64,000 nucleotides of DNA from Solirubrobacter deserti (lineage in GTDB: Bacteria > Actinomycetota > Thermoleophilia > Solirubrobacterales > Solirubrobacteraceae): contig NZ_QPKJ02000005.1 of assembly GCF_003344625.1 (NCBI RefSeq), positions 434,001 to 498,000 on the forward strand. Reading direction: 5' to 3'. Below are positions 32,873-41,960 of this stretch, one piece after another. The notes under the pieces are model-generated. The model had not been told where the DNA came from and did no database searches. It was given only the letters and a program-made list of their open reading frames with translations. Position 1 is the stretch's first letter; each line of letters opens with the position of its first letter. Made by a program: the position numbers and the translations under genes.

Positions 32873-34015
32873 GTGCGGGTAGTGGTTACAACGCTGACAC
32901 TCTTTCTGTGTATGTGCACCGCCGCCTCGGCGGCGGTCACCACCGAGGTGCGCGACGGCGCGCTGCTGGTGACGGGGACGTCCGCGGACGAGTCCGTGAC
33001 GCTGACCGAGGCCGGCGACGTGATCACGGTCGCGGCGGCCGGCGTGGCGGGCTGCACCGCGTGCCCCGTCACACCGGAGACGAGCATCAACGTGGCGCTC
33101 GACGCCGGCGACGACGTGCTGGACGCGTCCACGCTCGACCGTCCGGTGATCGTCGACGCGGCCAGCGGCGGCGACGAGGTCCGCACCGGCTCAGGCGCGG
33201 ACGCGATCCGCGTCGTCGAGGCCGACAACCTCGTCTACGCCGGCGCGGGCGGCGACGTGCTGACGGGCGCGGGCGCGCTGCACGGCGAGGCGGGCGACGA
33301 CTGGATCAACGGCGGCGGCACGCTCATGGGCGGGCCGGACGACGATCGCCTGATCGGCGTGTTCGCGCTCGCGATCGACGGCGGCGCCGGCCAGGACGTG
33401 CTCGAAGGCGGCTTCGGCCCGGACACGATCCTCGCGCGCGACGGCGAGCGCGACGAGCTGACGTGCGGCAACGGCGCCGACACCGTGCGCGGAGACCGTG
33501 TCGACGCGATCGGCGACGACTGCGAGGCCCGGGACCTGCCGACGATTGAGCAGACTCCGACGCCGACGCCCACCGAGACGGCGACGCCGACCGAAACGGC
33601 GATGCCGACCGAGACGGCGACGCCGTCGCCGGAGGCGAGCCCCGCGCCGAGCGCCGCACCGGTCGTCCTCGCCACCCCGCCGGCGCGCGACCTCACCGCG
33701 CCGACCGTCACCGCCCGGCTCGACGCACGCGTCAAGCGCACGCGGTTCGCGCGCTCCGGCGTCGTGGCGGACGTCCGCTGCTCGGAGACGTGCGCGGTCA
33801 CGGTCCAGGTGCGGCTCCGCGCGCGCGACGCGAAGCGCCTGAAGGTGCCCCGCGTGATCGCGCGCGGCACCGGGACGGGTCGCGTCACCGCCAAGCCGGG
33901 GCCCGTGATCGCGCGCAAGCTGCGCGGCGCGTTGCGGGCGACGGTCAGCATCCGCGCTGTCGACGCCGCCGGCAACGCGCGGACCGTCACCCGGGTGCTG
34001 AAGCTCGAGCGCTAA
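32873..34015 (+). CDS. Secreted acidic-repeat (RTX-like) protein
   Basis: 380 aa, GTG 32873. The signal peptide is followed by degenerate Gly/Asp repeats (LVYAGAGGDVLTGAGA, AGDDWINGGGTLMGGPDDDRL, DGGAGQDVLEGGFGPD) similar to calcium-binding hemolysin-type nonapeptides, then CGNGADTVRGDRVD. A Thr/Pro/Glu spacer (TPTPTETATPTETA) leads to a basic C-terminal beta domain resembling that of 6828-8423. Calcium-dependent folding outside the cell is likely. The role is unknown. Confidence 0.7.
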   Translation: MRVVVTTLTLFLCMCTAASAAVTTEVRDGALLVTGTSADESVTLTEAGDVITVAAAGVAGCTACPVTPETSINVALDAGDDVLDASTLDRPVIVDAASGGDEVRTGSGADAIRVVEADNLVYAGAGGDVLTGAGALHGEAGDDWINGGGTLMGGPDDDRLIGVFALAIDGGAGQDVLEGGFGPDTILARDGERDELTCGNGADTVRGDRVDAIGDDCEARDLPTIEQTPTPTPTETATPTETAMPTETATPSPEASPAPSAAPVVLATPPARDLTAPTVTARLDARVKRTRFARSGVVADVRCSETCAVTVQVRLRARDAKRLKVPRVIARGTGTGRVTAKPGPVIARKLRGALRATVSIRAVDAAGNARTVTRVLKLER

Positions 34016-34032
34016 CGTGCCAACTCGGCACG
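34016..34032 (+). terminator. Hairpin after the RTX-like gene
   Basis: CGTGCC-AACTC-GGCACG begins one base after the stop at 34015. It has a 6-base stem and no T-run, consistent with an actinobacterial terminator. Confidence 0.4.
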
Positions 34033-34071
34033 GGTGTGTCGGGTCAGATCGAGCGAGGACGTCGGAGCGAC

Positions 34072-34413
34072 ATGAACTATCTGCTGACCCTGTACTACCG
34101 CGACGGCGAGGGCCCCCAGCAGGGCACGCCGGAGTTCGACGCCGAGATGAAGATCTGGAACGGCGTGCTCGAGGACATGAAGCGCGACGGCGTGTACGTC
34201 GCCGCGTCCGGCCTCAAGCCCGAGACGGCCACGACCCTGCGCCGCGAGACCGTCACCGACGGCCCGTACGCGGAGACCAAGGAGATCCTGTTCTCCTTCA
34301 TCATCATCGACGTGCCGGACCTGGACGCCGCGCTCGCCTGGTCGCGCAAGCTGCCGTCGACCGAGTACGGCGCGGTTCAGATCCACGCCACCGAAGGGCT
34401 CGAGCTGGCGTGA
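34072..34413 (+). CDS. YCII/DGPF-domain protein (ECF42 partner)
   Basis: 113 aa, ATG 34072 preceded by GGAG. It belongs to the YCII-related family (YLLTLYYRDGEG, VTDGPYAETKEILFSF), whose DGPYAE signature names the DGPF group. Such proteins are nearly always encoded beside ECF42 sigma factors and are thought to take part in their signalling. It overlaps the sigma gene by GTGA. Confidence 0.9.
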   Translation: MNYLLTLYYRDGEGPQQGTPEFDAEMKIWNGVLEDMKRDGVYVAASGLKPETATTLRRETVTDGPYAETKEILFSFIIIDVPDLDAALAWSRKLPSTEYGAVQIHATEGLELA

Positions 34414-35615
34414 GCGCCGACTCGCTCGAGCGGGCCTTCCGCGGCGAGCGGGGCGCGGTGCTCGCGACCATCACCCGCCGCCTGGACGGCGACCTCGCGC
34501 TGGCTGAGGACGTCGTGCAGGACGCGTTCGTGGCCGCGGCGGTCGAGTGGGACCGCCGCGGCGTGCCGGACCGGCCGGGCGCGTGGCTGACGACGACCGC
34601 GTGGCGCAAGGCGCTCGACCGGCTGCGCCACCAACGCGTCGTCGACGCGCACGCTGCAGCGGCGGGAGAGACCGTGACGTGGGACGAGATCGACTGGGAG
34701 CAGTCGTCGCTGGAGGACGACCAACTGCGGATGCTGTTCGCCTGCTGCCATCCGGCGCTCTCGCCGGAGGCGCGGATGGCGCTCACGCTGCGCAGCGTCG
34801 CGGGGCTCACGGTGCCCGAGATCGCACGCGCGTTCATCTCCACCGAGCCGGCGATGGAGCGCCGGCTCACACGGGCGCGCAACAAGGTCTCCCAGGGGCG
34901 GATCCCGTTCCGGGTGCCCAGCGACGATCTGCTGCCCGAACGGCTCGCCGGCGTGCTGCGCGTCGTCTACCTGATCTTCAACGAGGGGCACGCCGCCACC
35001 CGCGGCGACCTGCGCGCCGAGGGCGTGCGGCTCGCGCGGCTGCTCGCCCGCCTGATGCCCGACACGGCCGAGGCGCTCGGCCTGCTCGCGCTGCTGCTGC
35101 TCACCGACGCGCGCACGCCGGCGCGGCTGCGCGGGGACGAGCTCGTGGCGTTGGCCGAGCAGGACCGCGCGCTGTGGGACGGCGCGCTGATCGCCGAGGG
35201 CGTGGCCGTGCTCGAGCGCGCGCTGCGGCTCCCGCATCCCGGTGCGTACACGATCCAGGCCGCGATCGCGGCGCTGCACGACCAGGCGCCGTCGTTCGCC
35301 GCGACCGACTGGTCGCAGATCGCCGGGCTCTACGGCGAGCTCGCGCGTATCGACGCTTCGCCCGTGGTGACGATCAACCGCGCCGTCGCCGTCGGGTTCG
35401 CTGACGGCCCGGCGGCGGGGCTGGAGCTGCTGGACGCCGTCGAGGGCCTCGAGCGCTACGTGTCGCTGCACGCCGCGCGGGCCGAGCTGCTGGGCCGGCT
35501 CGGCGACGCGGCCGGCGCGGACGCCGCGTACGCCCGCGCCATCGCCCTCTCCGCGCACGAGCACGAGCGCGCGGCGCTCATCCGGCGCCGGACGGGGCGC
35601 TCGCCGACTCGCTGA
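34410..35615 (+). CDS. ECF42-type sigma factor with long C-terminal extension
   Basis: 401 aa, GTG 34410. The N-terminal 180 residues hold sigma region 2 (DGDLALAEDVVQDAFVAAAVEWDRRG, AWLTTTAWRKALDRLR) and region 4 (SVAGLTVPEIARAFISTEPAMERRLTRARNKV). The remaining 220 residues are a helical, TPR-like extension (YLIFNEGHAA, INRAVAVGFADGPAAGLELL) that replaces a membrane anti-sigma. It pairs with the YCII protein at 34072-34413. It overlaps the convergent regulator gene by 38 bases. Confidence 0.92.
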   Translation: MSADSLERAFRGERGAVLATITRRLDGDLALAEDVVQDAFVAAAVEWDRRGVPDRPGAWLTTTAWRKALDRLRHQRVVDAHAAAAGETVTWDEIDWEQSSLEDDQLRMLFACCHPALSPEARMALTLRSVAGLTVPEIARAFISTEPAMERRLTRARNKVSQGRIPFRVPSDDLLPERLAGVLRVVYLIFNEGHAATRGDLRAEGVRLARLLARLMPDTAEALGLLALLLLTDARTPARLRGDELVALAEQDRALWDGALIAEGVAVLERALRLPHPGAYTIQAAIAALHDQAPSFAATDWSQIAGLYGELARIDASPVVTINRAVAVGFADGPAAGLELLDAVEGLERYVSLHAARAELLGRLGDAAGADAAYARAIALSAHEHERAALIRRRTGRSPTR

Positions 35616-38487
35616 GCGCCCGCTCGACGACCCGCGCGACCTCGACCCGCGACGACACCCCGAGCTTGTGAAAAAGGTTGCGCAGGTGCGTCTCCACCGT
35701 CTTGGTCGACAGGTAGAGCTCGGCGGCGATCTCCGCGTTCGTGCGCCGGTCCACCACGAGCCGCGCGACCTGCAGCTCGCGCTCAGTCAGCGACCCGATC
35801 TCGCTCGCGCCCGACCGCCGGTACCGGCTGCGCCGCCCGAGCCGCCGCAGCTCCCGCTCGGCGGCGTCCCGGTGCCCGGACGCGTCGTGGCGTTCGAAGC
35901 GCTCCGCGGCCTGCTCGAGCTCGGCCGCCGCCCGCTCGGCGTCCCCGTGCGCGGCGAACGCCTGACCGGCGAGCAGCCGGCTCAGCGCGGCCTGCACGGG
36001 CGCTCCGCACGCCTCGAACGCCGCGGCGGACCGCAGGGCGAGCCGCGCCGCCTCGGCGCTGTCGCCCGCGAGGGCGAGCGCCGCGGCCGCGCGGTCGGCC
36101 ATCGCCCCCGCCGAGCCCAGCCCCAGGTGCTCGGCCCACGCCTGGGCGAGCGCGGCGCTGCGGGCGGCGTCGTCGCGCCGCTGCTGCGCGAGCCGCGTGC
36201 GGGTCAGCAGCTCGAGCGAGTCCGCGCGCCACCGGCCCGGCACTCGTGGCAGGCCTTCACCGCCGCCGGCTTCGAGCAGGGCCGCTTCGGCGCCGGCCGG
36301 GTCGCCGTCGGCCAGCAGTGCCGCGGCGAGCGCGTGGCCGGTGCCCGTGGTCGGGAACGACGGCTCCGCACCGGCCAGCAGCTGCGCGCCTTCACGGGCG
36401 GTGGTGAGCGCGGTCGCGTGGTCGCCGACCGCCGACGCCGCGAACGAGCGGCCGAACAGGTTCCAGGCGAGGCCTTGGGCGTGCCCGCCGACGCGCGCGG
36501 ACTCGATGGCCACGTCGAACACCTCGATCGCTTCGCGTAGGCGGCCGAGCATCGTCCGGATCGTGCCGGTCCAGAACAGGATCGGCAGGAACAGCCCTTG
36601 ACCGCTGGCCTCCGCGATCGCGAGGGCACGCTCGATGTGCCGGCTCGCCGCATCCGGCCGGTCGAGCAGGATCTCGGCACCGGCGAGCCCGACCATCGCC
36701 AGGTCCAGGTGCCGCACGAGCGCCGCGGCGGGCAGCACGTCCGCGAGCGCCGCGGCCTCCTCCCGCGCCGCGAGCGCCGCCGGAACGTCGCCGGAGAACG
36801 CCCCTGCGAGCGCCATCAGCCCGAGCGCGGACGCCATCAGCCCCTGCCCGTCCGTCGTCCGCGCCGCCGCGAGCGCCCGCCGCGCGCGATCGCGCATCGC
36901 CGCGTAGTCCATGGCGTAGAACGCGTTGCGCGCGAGGCTGAGCTGCAGCAACGCCGCGGCCGGCCCGTCCTCGCCGGGCAACGCCCGCAGCCCGGCCTCG
37001 AGCCGGGCCGTCGCCTCCTGGTGGCGCCCGAGCAGGTGCTCGAGCGCCGCGCACCGCGCGAGTAGCGGCACGTCGCCCGGCGCCAGCGCGAGCGCTTCGA
37101 GCGTGGCCGCGTGCGCCTCACGCCACTCGCCCGCCGCCATCCGGGTCTCCGCGAGGGCCGCAAGGAGGTCCGCGCGCGCCGAGGTGGCGGCGGCCGACGA
37201 GGTCGCGGCGGTGGCGCCCGCGGGTGGCAAGTCCGCGGCGGTGACGCCGGGCGGCGCGCCGGCCGCGCTCGCGGCCGGCGCCAACCGCAGCGCGGCGGCG
37301 TACAGGCGCGCCGCCGAGGAAGGCGCGCGGAGCGCCATCTCGTCGGCGGCCTCGCGCAGCACCGCCACCGCGGCAAGGTCGCCGACGCGGGCGGAGCGCT
37401 CCACGTGGTGGGCGCGCTCGGCGGCGGTGGCGCCGCGCGCGGCCAATGCGGCGGCGTTGCGTTCGTGGGCGCCGAGCCGCCAGCCGGCGGGCGTGGACTC
37501 GTAGACCGCGCGGCGGACGAGCGGGTGGCGAAAGCGGAAGCGGCGGGGGACGTCGGTGCCGCGCACCAGGTCGGCGGCCAGCAACTCGTCCAGCGCGGTC
37601 ATGAGCCGCGCTTCCTCCAGCGCTGCCGCGGCGGCCGCGAGCTCCGGCTCGAAGGGATCGCCCGCGACCGCCGCGCCCGCGAGCGCCGAGCGGGCGTCGG
37701 CGCTCAGCAGCGCCAGCTCGGAGCCGAGCGCCGCGGCGACCGCGCGCGGCACTTCCACGCCGCCGAGCTCGACCGCGCCGGCGCCCGTGACCACACCGGC
37801 GCGGGCGAGCTGGCGCAGGTAGAGCGGGTTGCCGCCGCTGGCGGCGAACACGGCCTCCGCGGGCTCGCCGACGAGCTCACGCGCCTCGCTCAGGCTCAGC
37901 CCGGTGAGGTCCAGCCGCGTGACCGCGCCGCGCTCCAACGCGGCCGCGAGCCGGTCGGGCATCTGGCGTGGCCGCACCGCCACGGCGAGCAGCACGGGCG
38001 CGTCGGGCGGGCGTCGCAGCAGCGCGGAGAGCAGTTCGATCGAGCCGGGGTCGGCCCAGTGGACGTCGTCGAGCACGAGGGTCAGCGGCGCGAGCTCCTC
38101 CAGCAACGCGCCGACCGCGCGGTGCAGGCGGTAGCGGTCGACGGCGCCCACCGCTGGCAGGGCCGGGAACACGTGGCCGAGCTCGTCCGGCAGCCCTGCG
38201 AGCCGCCGCGGCTCGAGTCCGTGCAGGTACTCGTCCAGCGCGTCGACCCAGACGCCGAACGGCAGGTCGCGCTCGAGCTCGGACGCGCTGCCGCTGAGCA
38301 CGAGCCCGCCGCGCCGGTCCGCGCGCGCCTCGAGCTCCGCCAGCAGGCGCGTCTTCCCGATCCCCGGTTCGCCGACGATCTCCACGGTGCAGAACCCGCG
38401 CCGCCCCAGCAGGTCTTCCAGCGCCGCGAGCTCGGCGCCACGCCCGACGAGCGGCTCGGCGGAGACCCGCATCGTGCTGCCGAGCAT
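35578..38487 (-). CDS. LAL-type LuxR-family ATPase regulator
   Basis: 969 aa (ATG 38487; ATG 38472 also possible). The N-terminal AAA-like ATPase has Walker A GEPGIGKTR (39-47) and Walker B LTLVLDDVHWAD. A large helical middle region carries TPR-like repeats plus an Ala/Thr/Ser-rich low-complexity insert (GATAATSSAAATSARAD). The C-terminal LuxR helix-turn-helix is LTERELQVARLVVDRRTN then STKTVETHLRNLFHKLGV. LAL regulators bind an inducer and activate transcription using ATP. The target here is unknown. The divergent membrane gene 38561-39424 is a candidate. Confidence 0.92.
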   Translation of the reverse strand: MLGSTMRVSAEPLVGRGAELAALEDLLGRRGFCTVEIVGEPGIGKTRLLAELEARADRRGGLVLSGSASELERDLPFGVWVDALDEYLHGLEPRRLAGLPDELGHVFPALPAVGAVDRYRLHRAVGALLEELAPLTLVLDDVHWADPGSIELLSALLRRPPDAPVLLAVAVRPRQMPDRLAAALERGAVTRLDLTGLSLSEARELVGEPAEAVFAASGGNPLYLRQLARAGVVTGAGAVELGGVEVPRAVAAALGSELALLSADARSALAGAAVAGDPFEPELAAAAAALEEARLMTALDELLAADLVRGTDVPRRFRFRHPLVRRAVYESTPAGWRLGAHERNAAALAARGATAAERAHHVERSARVGDLAAVAVLREAADEMALRAPSSAARLYAAALRLAPAASAAGAPPGVTAADLPPAGATAATSSAAATSARADLLAALAETRMAAGEWREAHAATLEALALAPGDVPLLARCAALEHLLGRHQEATARLEAGLRALPGEDGPAAALLQLSLARNAFYAMDYAAMRDRARRALAAARTTDGQGLMASALGLMALAGAFSGDVPAALAAREEAAALADVLPAAALVRHLDLAMVGLAGAEILLDRPDAASRHIERALAIAEASGQGLFLPILFWTGTIRTMLGRLREAIEVFDVAIESARVGGHAQGLAWNLFGRSFAASAVGDHATALTTAREGAQLLAGAEPSFPTTGTGHALAAALLADGDPAGAEAALLEAGGGEGLPRVPGRWRADSLELLTRTRLAQQRRDDAARSAALAQAWAEHLGLGSAGAMADRAAAALALAGDSAEAARLALRSAAAFEACGAPVQAALSRLLAGQAFAAHGDAERAAAELEQAAERFERHDASGHRDAAERELRRLGRRSRYRRSGASEIGSLTERELQVARLVVDRRTNAEIAAELYLSTKTVETHLRNLFHKLGVSSRVEVARVVERALSESASAPSGAG

Positions 38488-38560
38488 AACCCGGCTTCAG
38501 GGTCTGAGACCAGGGTCGGCCCCCGATGACCGGCGGGCCGCGCCGGAGGACGCTCCAGGC

Positions 38561-39424
38561 ATGAAGAAGATCCTGGTCGTCCCCCTCATCGCCGCCCTCG
38601 TCCTCACCCTGTTCGCGTGGCCCGCGTCGCGGGTCGGCCCGCGCGAGCTGCCCGTGGGCGTGGTCGGCCCTACCGCCCCGCGGATCGAGGGCGTCGAATT
38701 CCGCCGCTACGCCAGCGCCGCGCAGGCGCGCGCCGCGATCGAGGACCGCGAGATCTACGGCGCGCTCACCAGCGACAAGGTGCTCGTCGCGACCGCCGCT
38801 TCACCCGTGGCCGCGCAGGCGCTCACCCACGGCGCGACGAAGCCGGTGGAGGACGTCGTCGCCGCCCCGCGCGAGGCGAACGGGCTCGCCGCGTCCGTGC
38901 TCCCGCTCGTGCTCGCCGGCATCCTCACCGGCGTGCTGGCGGCGAAGGCCAGACGCCGCGTCGCCGCCCTGTTCGCCGGCGCGGTCCTCGCGGGCACCGC
39001 CGGCGCGCTCGTCATCGACAGCTGGCTCGGCGTCGTCGAAGGCGACTTCGCCGCCAACGCCGCGGCGCTCAGCCTGACCGTGCTCGCGATCGGATCGCTC
39101 GTCGCCGGCCTCTACGCGCTCGCGGGTCACAAGGGTGCGGCGCTCGGCGCGCTGACGATGGTGTTCGTGGGCAACCCGCTCAGCGGCGTCGCGACCGGCC
39201 CGGACATGATCCCGGGCGGAGCGCTCGGTCAGCTGCTCCCGCCGGGGGCGGGCGGCAGCCTGCTGCGCAGCACGGGCTTCTTCGACGGCGCCGCGGCGGG
39301 CGAGCACATCGCGGTGCTCGCCGCTTACGTCGTCATCGGCCTCGCGCTGCTGGCCTCACGCCAGGTGATGAACCTCCTGAAGCCCGTAGACCGGCGTGTC
39401 GATCCCCTCCATGCGCGCCTTTAG
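38561..39424 (+). CDS. Membrane protein, about six helices
   Basis: 287 aa, ATG 38561 with GGAGGA upstream. One N-terminal helix (ILVVPLIAALVLTLFAWP) is followed by an extracytoplasmic domain of about 90 residues (RELPVGVVGPTAPRIEGVEF, AIEDREIYGAL) and five more helices. The layout resembles permease-like YhgE/DUF3533 proteins, without certainty. It is divergent from the LAL regulator. Its 3' end overlaps the convergent monooxygenase gene by 69 bases, unusually long for this window. Confidence 0.65.
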   Translation: MKKILVVPLIAALVLTLFAWPASRVGPRELPVGVVGPTAPRIEGVEFRRYASAAQARAAIEDREIYGALTSDKVLVATAASPVAAQALTHGATKPVEDVVAAPREANGLAASVLPLVLAGILTGVLAAKARRRVAALFAGAVLAGTAGALVIDSWLGVVEGDFAANAAALSLTVLAIGSLVAGLYALAGHKGAALGALTMVFVGNPLSGVATGPDMIPGGALGQLLPPGAGGSLLRSTGFFDGAAAGEHIAVLAAYVVIGLALLASRQVMNLLKPVDRRVDPLHARL

Positions 39425-41125
39425 CTGCAGCGCGAGATAGAGCGAGTAGTGGCGCGACTGGTGGAGGTTGCCGCCGTGGAACCACAGGTTCTCCTGCTGG
39501 GTCGGCTTCCACATGTTGCGCTGCTCGCCCTCCCACGGTCCGGGGTCCTTGGTCGTGTCCGAGCCCAGGCCCCAGACCTTGCCGACCTTGTCCGCGACCT
39601 CCTGCGAGATCAGCTCCGCGGCCCAGCCGTTCATCGAGTTGTAGCCCGTGGCGTAGACGACGAGGTCGGCTCCCAGCTCGGTGCCGTCCTCCATCACCAC
39701 GGTGTGCTCGGTGAGTCGCGCGACCTTCCCGCGCTGGAGCTTGATCTTGCCGTCGGCGACCAGCTCGGAAGCGCCGACGTCGATGTAGTAGCCCGACCCG
39801 CGGCGCAGGTACTTCATGAACAGGCCGGAGCCGTCCTCGCCCCAGTCGAGCCAGAAGCCGGCCTCCTCCAGGCGCGCGTAGAAGTCCTTGTCGCGCTCGC
39901 GCATCTGGTCGTAGAGCGGGATCTGGAACTCGTGCAGGATCCGGTAGGGCAACGAGGCGAAGATCATGTCCGCCTTCTCGGTCGTGATCCCGTTCGCGAG
40001 CGCCTGCTCGGAGTAGAGCGCGCCGAGCCCGATCTCCATCAGCGTGTCCGACCGCACGATGTGGGTGGAGGAGCGCTGGACCATCGTCACGTCGGCGCCG
40101 ACCTCCCACAGCGCCGCGCAGATGTCGTGCGCGGAGTTGTTGGAGCCGATCACGACGCATCGCTTGCCCGCGTAGGCGTCCGGGCCGGGGTGCTTGGACG
40201 AGTGGTGCTGGTCGCCCTTGAAGACGTCCATCCCCTCGATCTCCGGGAGGTTGGGCTGTGAGCTCATGCCGGTCGCGAGCACGAGCTGGCGCGGGCGCAA
40301 CGTGATCGCCTGGCCCTCGCGCTCGACCTGCACGGTCCAGCGGCCCTCGTCTTCGTCGAAGCTCGCGGAGTGCACGGTCGTCGAGCCCCAGTAGTTGAGC
40401 TCCATGACGCGCGTGTACATCTCCAGCCAGTCGCCGATCTTGTCCTTGGGCGAGAACACCGGCCAGTTCTCGGGGAACTTGATGTAGGGCAGGTGGTCGT
40501 ACCAGACCGGGTCGTGCAGGCACAGCGACTTGTAGCGCTTGCGCCAGGAGTCGCCGGGGCGCTCGTTGCGCTCGCAGATGATCGTCGGGACGCCCAGTTG
40601 GCGCAGGCGCGCGCCGAGCCCGATCGCCCCTTGGCCGCCGCCCACGATCACGACCTCCGGCTGCTCGGAGTAGCCGAGCGTCTCAGCTTCCCGGGCGCGC
40701 TCCTCGAGCCAGGTGACGCGGTCCGGGTTCGCGCCGTGCTCGACGCCCTTGGGCCGGTGCGTGCCCTTGGGCTCCTCGAAGCCCTTGAGCTCGTACAGCG
40801 CGGTGAGCAGCGTCCACGCCTTCCCGTCGCGCAGCCGCAGCAGGCCGTTCCCGCGCCCGACGGCGGTCTCGAACGCGATCCAGGCCGTCGTGACGCCGTC
40901 CGCGGTGTCCGGCGGCTCGGTCGTGTGCCAGTTGGAGGGTTGGGTGTGCTCGAGCGTGCTGTCGAGCATCGCCTCGATCTCCTCAGGCCCTTCGACCGTC
41001 TTCAGGTTCCACGTGAACGCGACGAGGTCGCGCCAGAAGCTCTCCTCATGGAACAGCGCGGCCGCGCTTGCGCTGTCGCCGTTGCTCAGCGCGGTTTCGA
41101 ACTCGGACAGCCACTGATCCACCAC
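39356..41125 (-). CDS. Flavin-containing monooxygenase
   Basis: 589 aa, GTG 41125 with GGGAGGAGAG just upstream. Residues 1-120 are an NTF2-like domain. The FAD site is VGGGQGAIG (161-169). The FMO-type segment FKGDQHHSSKH and the NADPH site VIGSNNSAHD follow, then the ATG motif VYATGYNSMNG. It oxygenates a substrate with NADPH and oxygen, in the manner of FMOs or Baeyer-Villiger enzymes. The NTF2-FMO architecture is common in actinobacteria, but the substrate is unknown. Confidence 0.9.
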   Translation of the reverse strand: MVDQWLSEFETALSNGDSASAAALFHEESFWRDLVAFTWNLKTVEGPEEIEAMLDSTLEHTQPSNWHTTEPPDTADGVTTAWIAFETAVGRGNGLLRLRDGKAWTLLTALYELKGFEEPKGTHRPKGVEHGANPDRVTWLEERAREAETLGYSEQPEVVIVGGGQGAIGLGARLRQLGVPTIICERNERPGDSWRKRYKSLCLHDPVWYDHLPYIKFPENWPVFSPKDKIGDWLEMYTRVMELNYWGSTTVHSASFDEDEGRWTVQVEREGQAITLRPRQLVLATGMSSQPNLPEIEGMDVFKGDQHHSSKHPGPDAYAGKRCVVIGSNNSAHDICAALWEVGADVTMVQRSSTHIVRSDTLMEIGLGALYSEQALANGITTEKADMIFASLPYRILHEFQIPLYDQMRERDKDFYARLEEAGFWLDWGEDGSGLFMKYLRRGSGYYIDVGASELVADGKIKLQRGKVARLTEHTVVMEDGTELGADLVVYATGYNSMNGWAAELISQEVADKVGKVWGLGSDTTKDPGPWEGEQRNMWKPTQQENLWFHGGNLHQSRHYSLYLALQLKARMEGIDTPVYGLQEVHHLA

Positions 41126-41172
41126 GGGTCTCTCCTCCCGGCCGGTACGAACGAAGCGGACGTTACAGGCCG

Positions 41173-41190
41173 CTCAGCCATATGGCTGAG
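41173..41190. promoter_or_regulatory. 18-bp perfect palindrome between divergent genes
   Basis: CTCAGCCATATGGCTGAG, perfectly self-complementary, lies 48 bases before the monooxygenase start and 57 before the ABC start. It resembles a TetR- or MarR-type operator. No such regulator is adjacent. Confidence 0.5.
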
Positions 41191-41246
41191 TGAGCTCTAG
41201 CCGTCGTGGCGATGTCGCGGGCGGCGGCGTGCCCGACGCTAGGGGC

Positions 41247-41960
41247 ATGGAACTCGCCATCGAAGCCACCGACCTCGTCAAGCGCTACGGCGCGACGGTC
41301 GCGCTGGACGGGTTGACGTTGTCCGTGCGGCGCGGTGAGGTGCTCGGGCTGCTCGGGCCCAACGGGGCCGGGAAATCGACGTTCGTGGAGTGCGCGGTCG
41401 GGCTGCGTACGCCGGACGCGGGCACGATCCGGACGCTGGGGATGCAGCCGGGGCGCGAGCTGTGCACACGCGTCGGCGTCCAGCTCCAGCACGCGACGCT
41501 GCCCGACCGGCTGCGCGTCGGGGAGGCGCTGGAGCTGTTCGCCGCGCTGTACCCGCGCACCGCGGACCCGCGCGCGCTGCTCGCGCGCTGGGGGCTCGAG
41601 CGGGTGCGCGAGCAGCCGTTCGGGAAGTTGAGCGGCGGCGAGCGCCAGCGGCTCTTCCTCGCGCTGGCGCTGCTGCACGAGCCGGAGCTCGTCGTGTTGG
41701 ACGAGCTCACCACGGGGCTGGACCCGGAGGCGCGGCGCTCGGCGTGGGCGCTGGTGCGCGCGTTGCGGTCGGAAGGGCTGACGGTCGTGCTCGTCACGCA
41801 CGATGTCGCCGAGGCCGAGGCGCTGTGCGACCGCGTCGCGATCATCAACCGCGGGCAGGTGCTCGCGTGCGCGCCCACCGACGAGTTCGGCGGGCTCGAG
41901 ACGGCGTACTTCTCGTTCGTGGGGGAGGGGGAAGCATGGCCCGTGCTCTCCGCGCGCTGA
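41247..41960 (+). CDS. ABC transporter ATP-binding protein (drug/lipid export type)
   Basis: 237 aa. Walker A is GPNGAGKST (37-45), the signature LSGGERQR, and the switch histidine is in VTHDVAEAEAL. The Walker B extension reads LDELTTGLD, with Leu for the usual Pro. It belongs to the DrrA/CcmA-like class. It overlaps the permease gene 41936-42679 and precedes a histidine kinase and response regulator, so export is probably controlled by that pair. Confidence 0.92.
   Translation: MELAIEATDLVKRYGATVALDGLTLSVRRGEVLGLLGPNGAGKSTFVECAVGLRTPDAGTIRTLGMQPGRELCTRVGVQLQHATLPDRLRVGEALELFAALYPRTADPRALLARWGLERVREQPFGKLSGGERQRLFLALALLHEPELVVLDELTTGLDPEARRSAWALVRALRSEGLTVVLVTHDVAEAEALCDRVAIINRGQVLACAPTDEFGGLETAYFSFVGEGEAWPVLSAR

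Noticed and set aside
41173..41190. Phage attachment site
   Set aside because: No integrase, tRNA gene or direct repeat nearby. It fits a repressor operator better.
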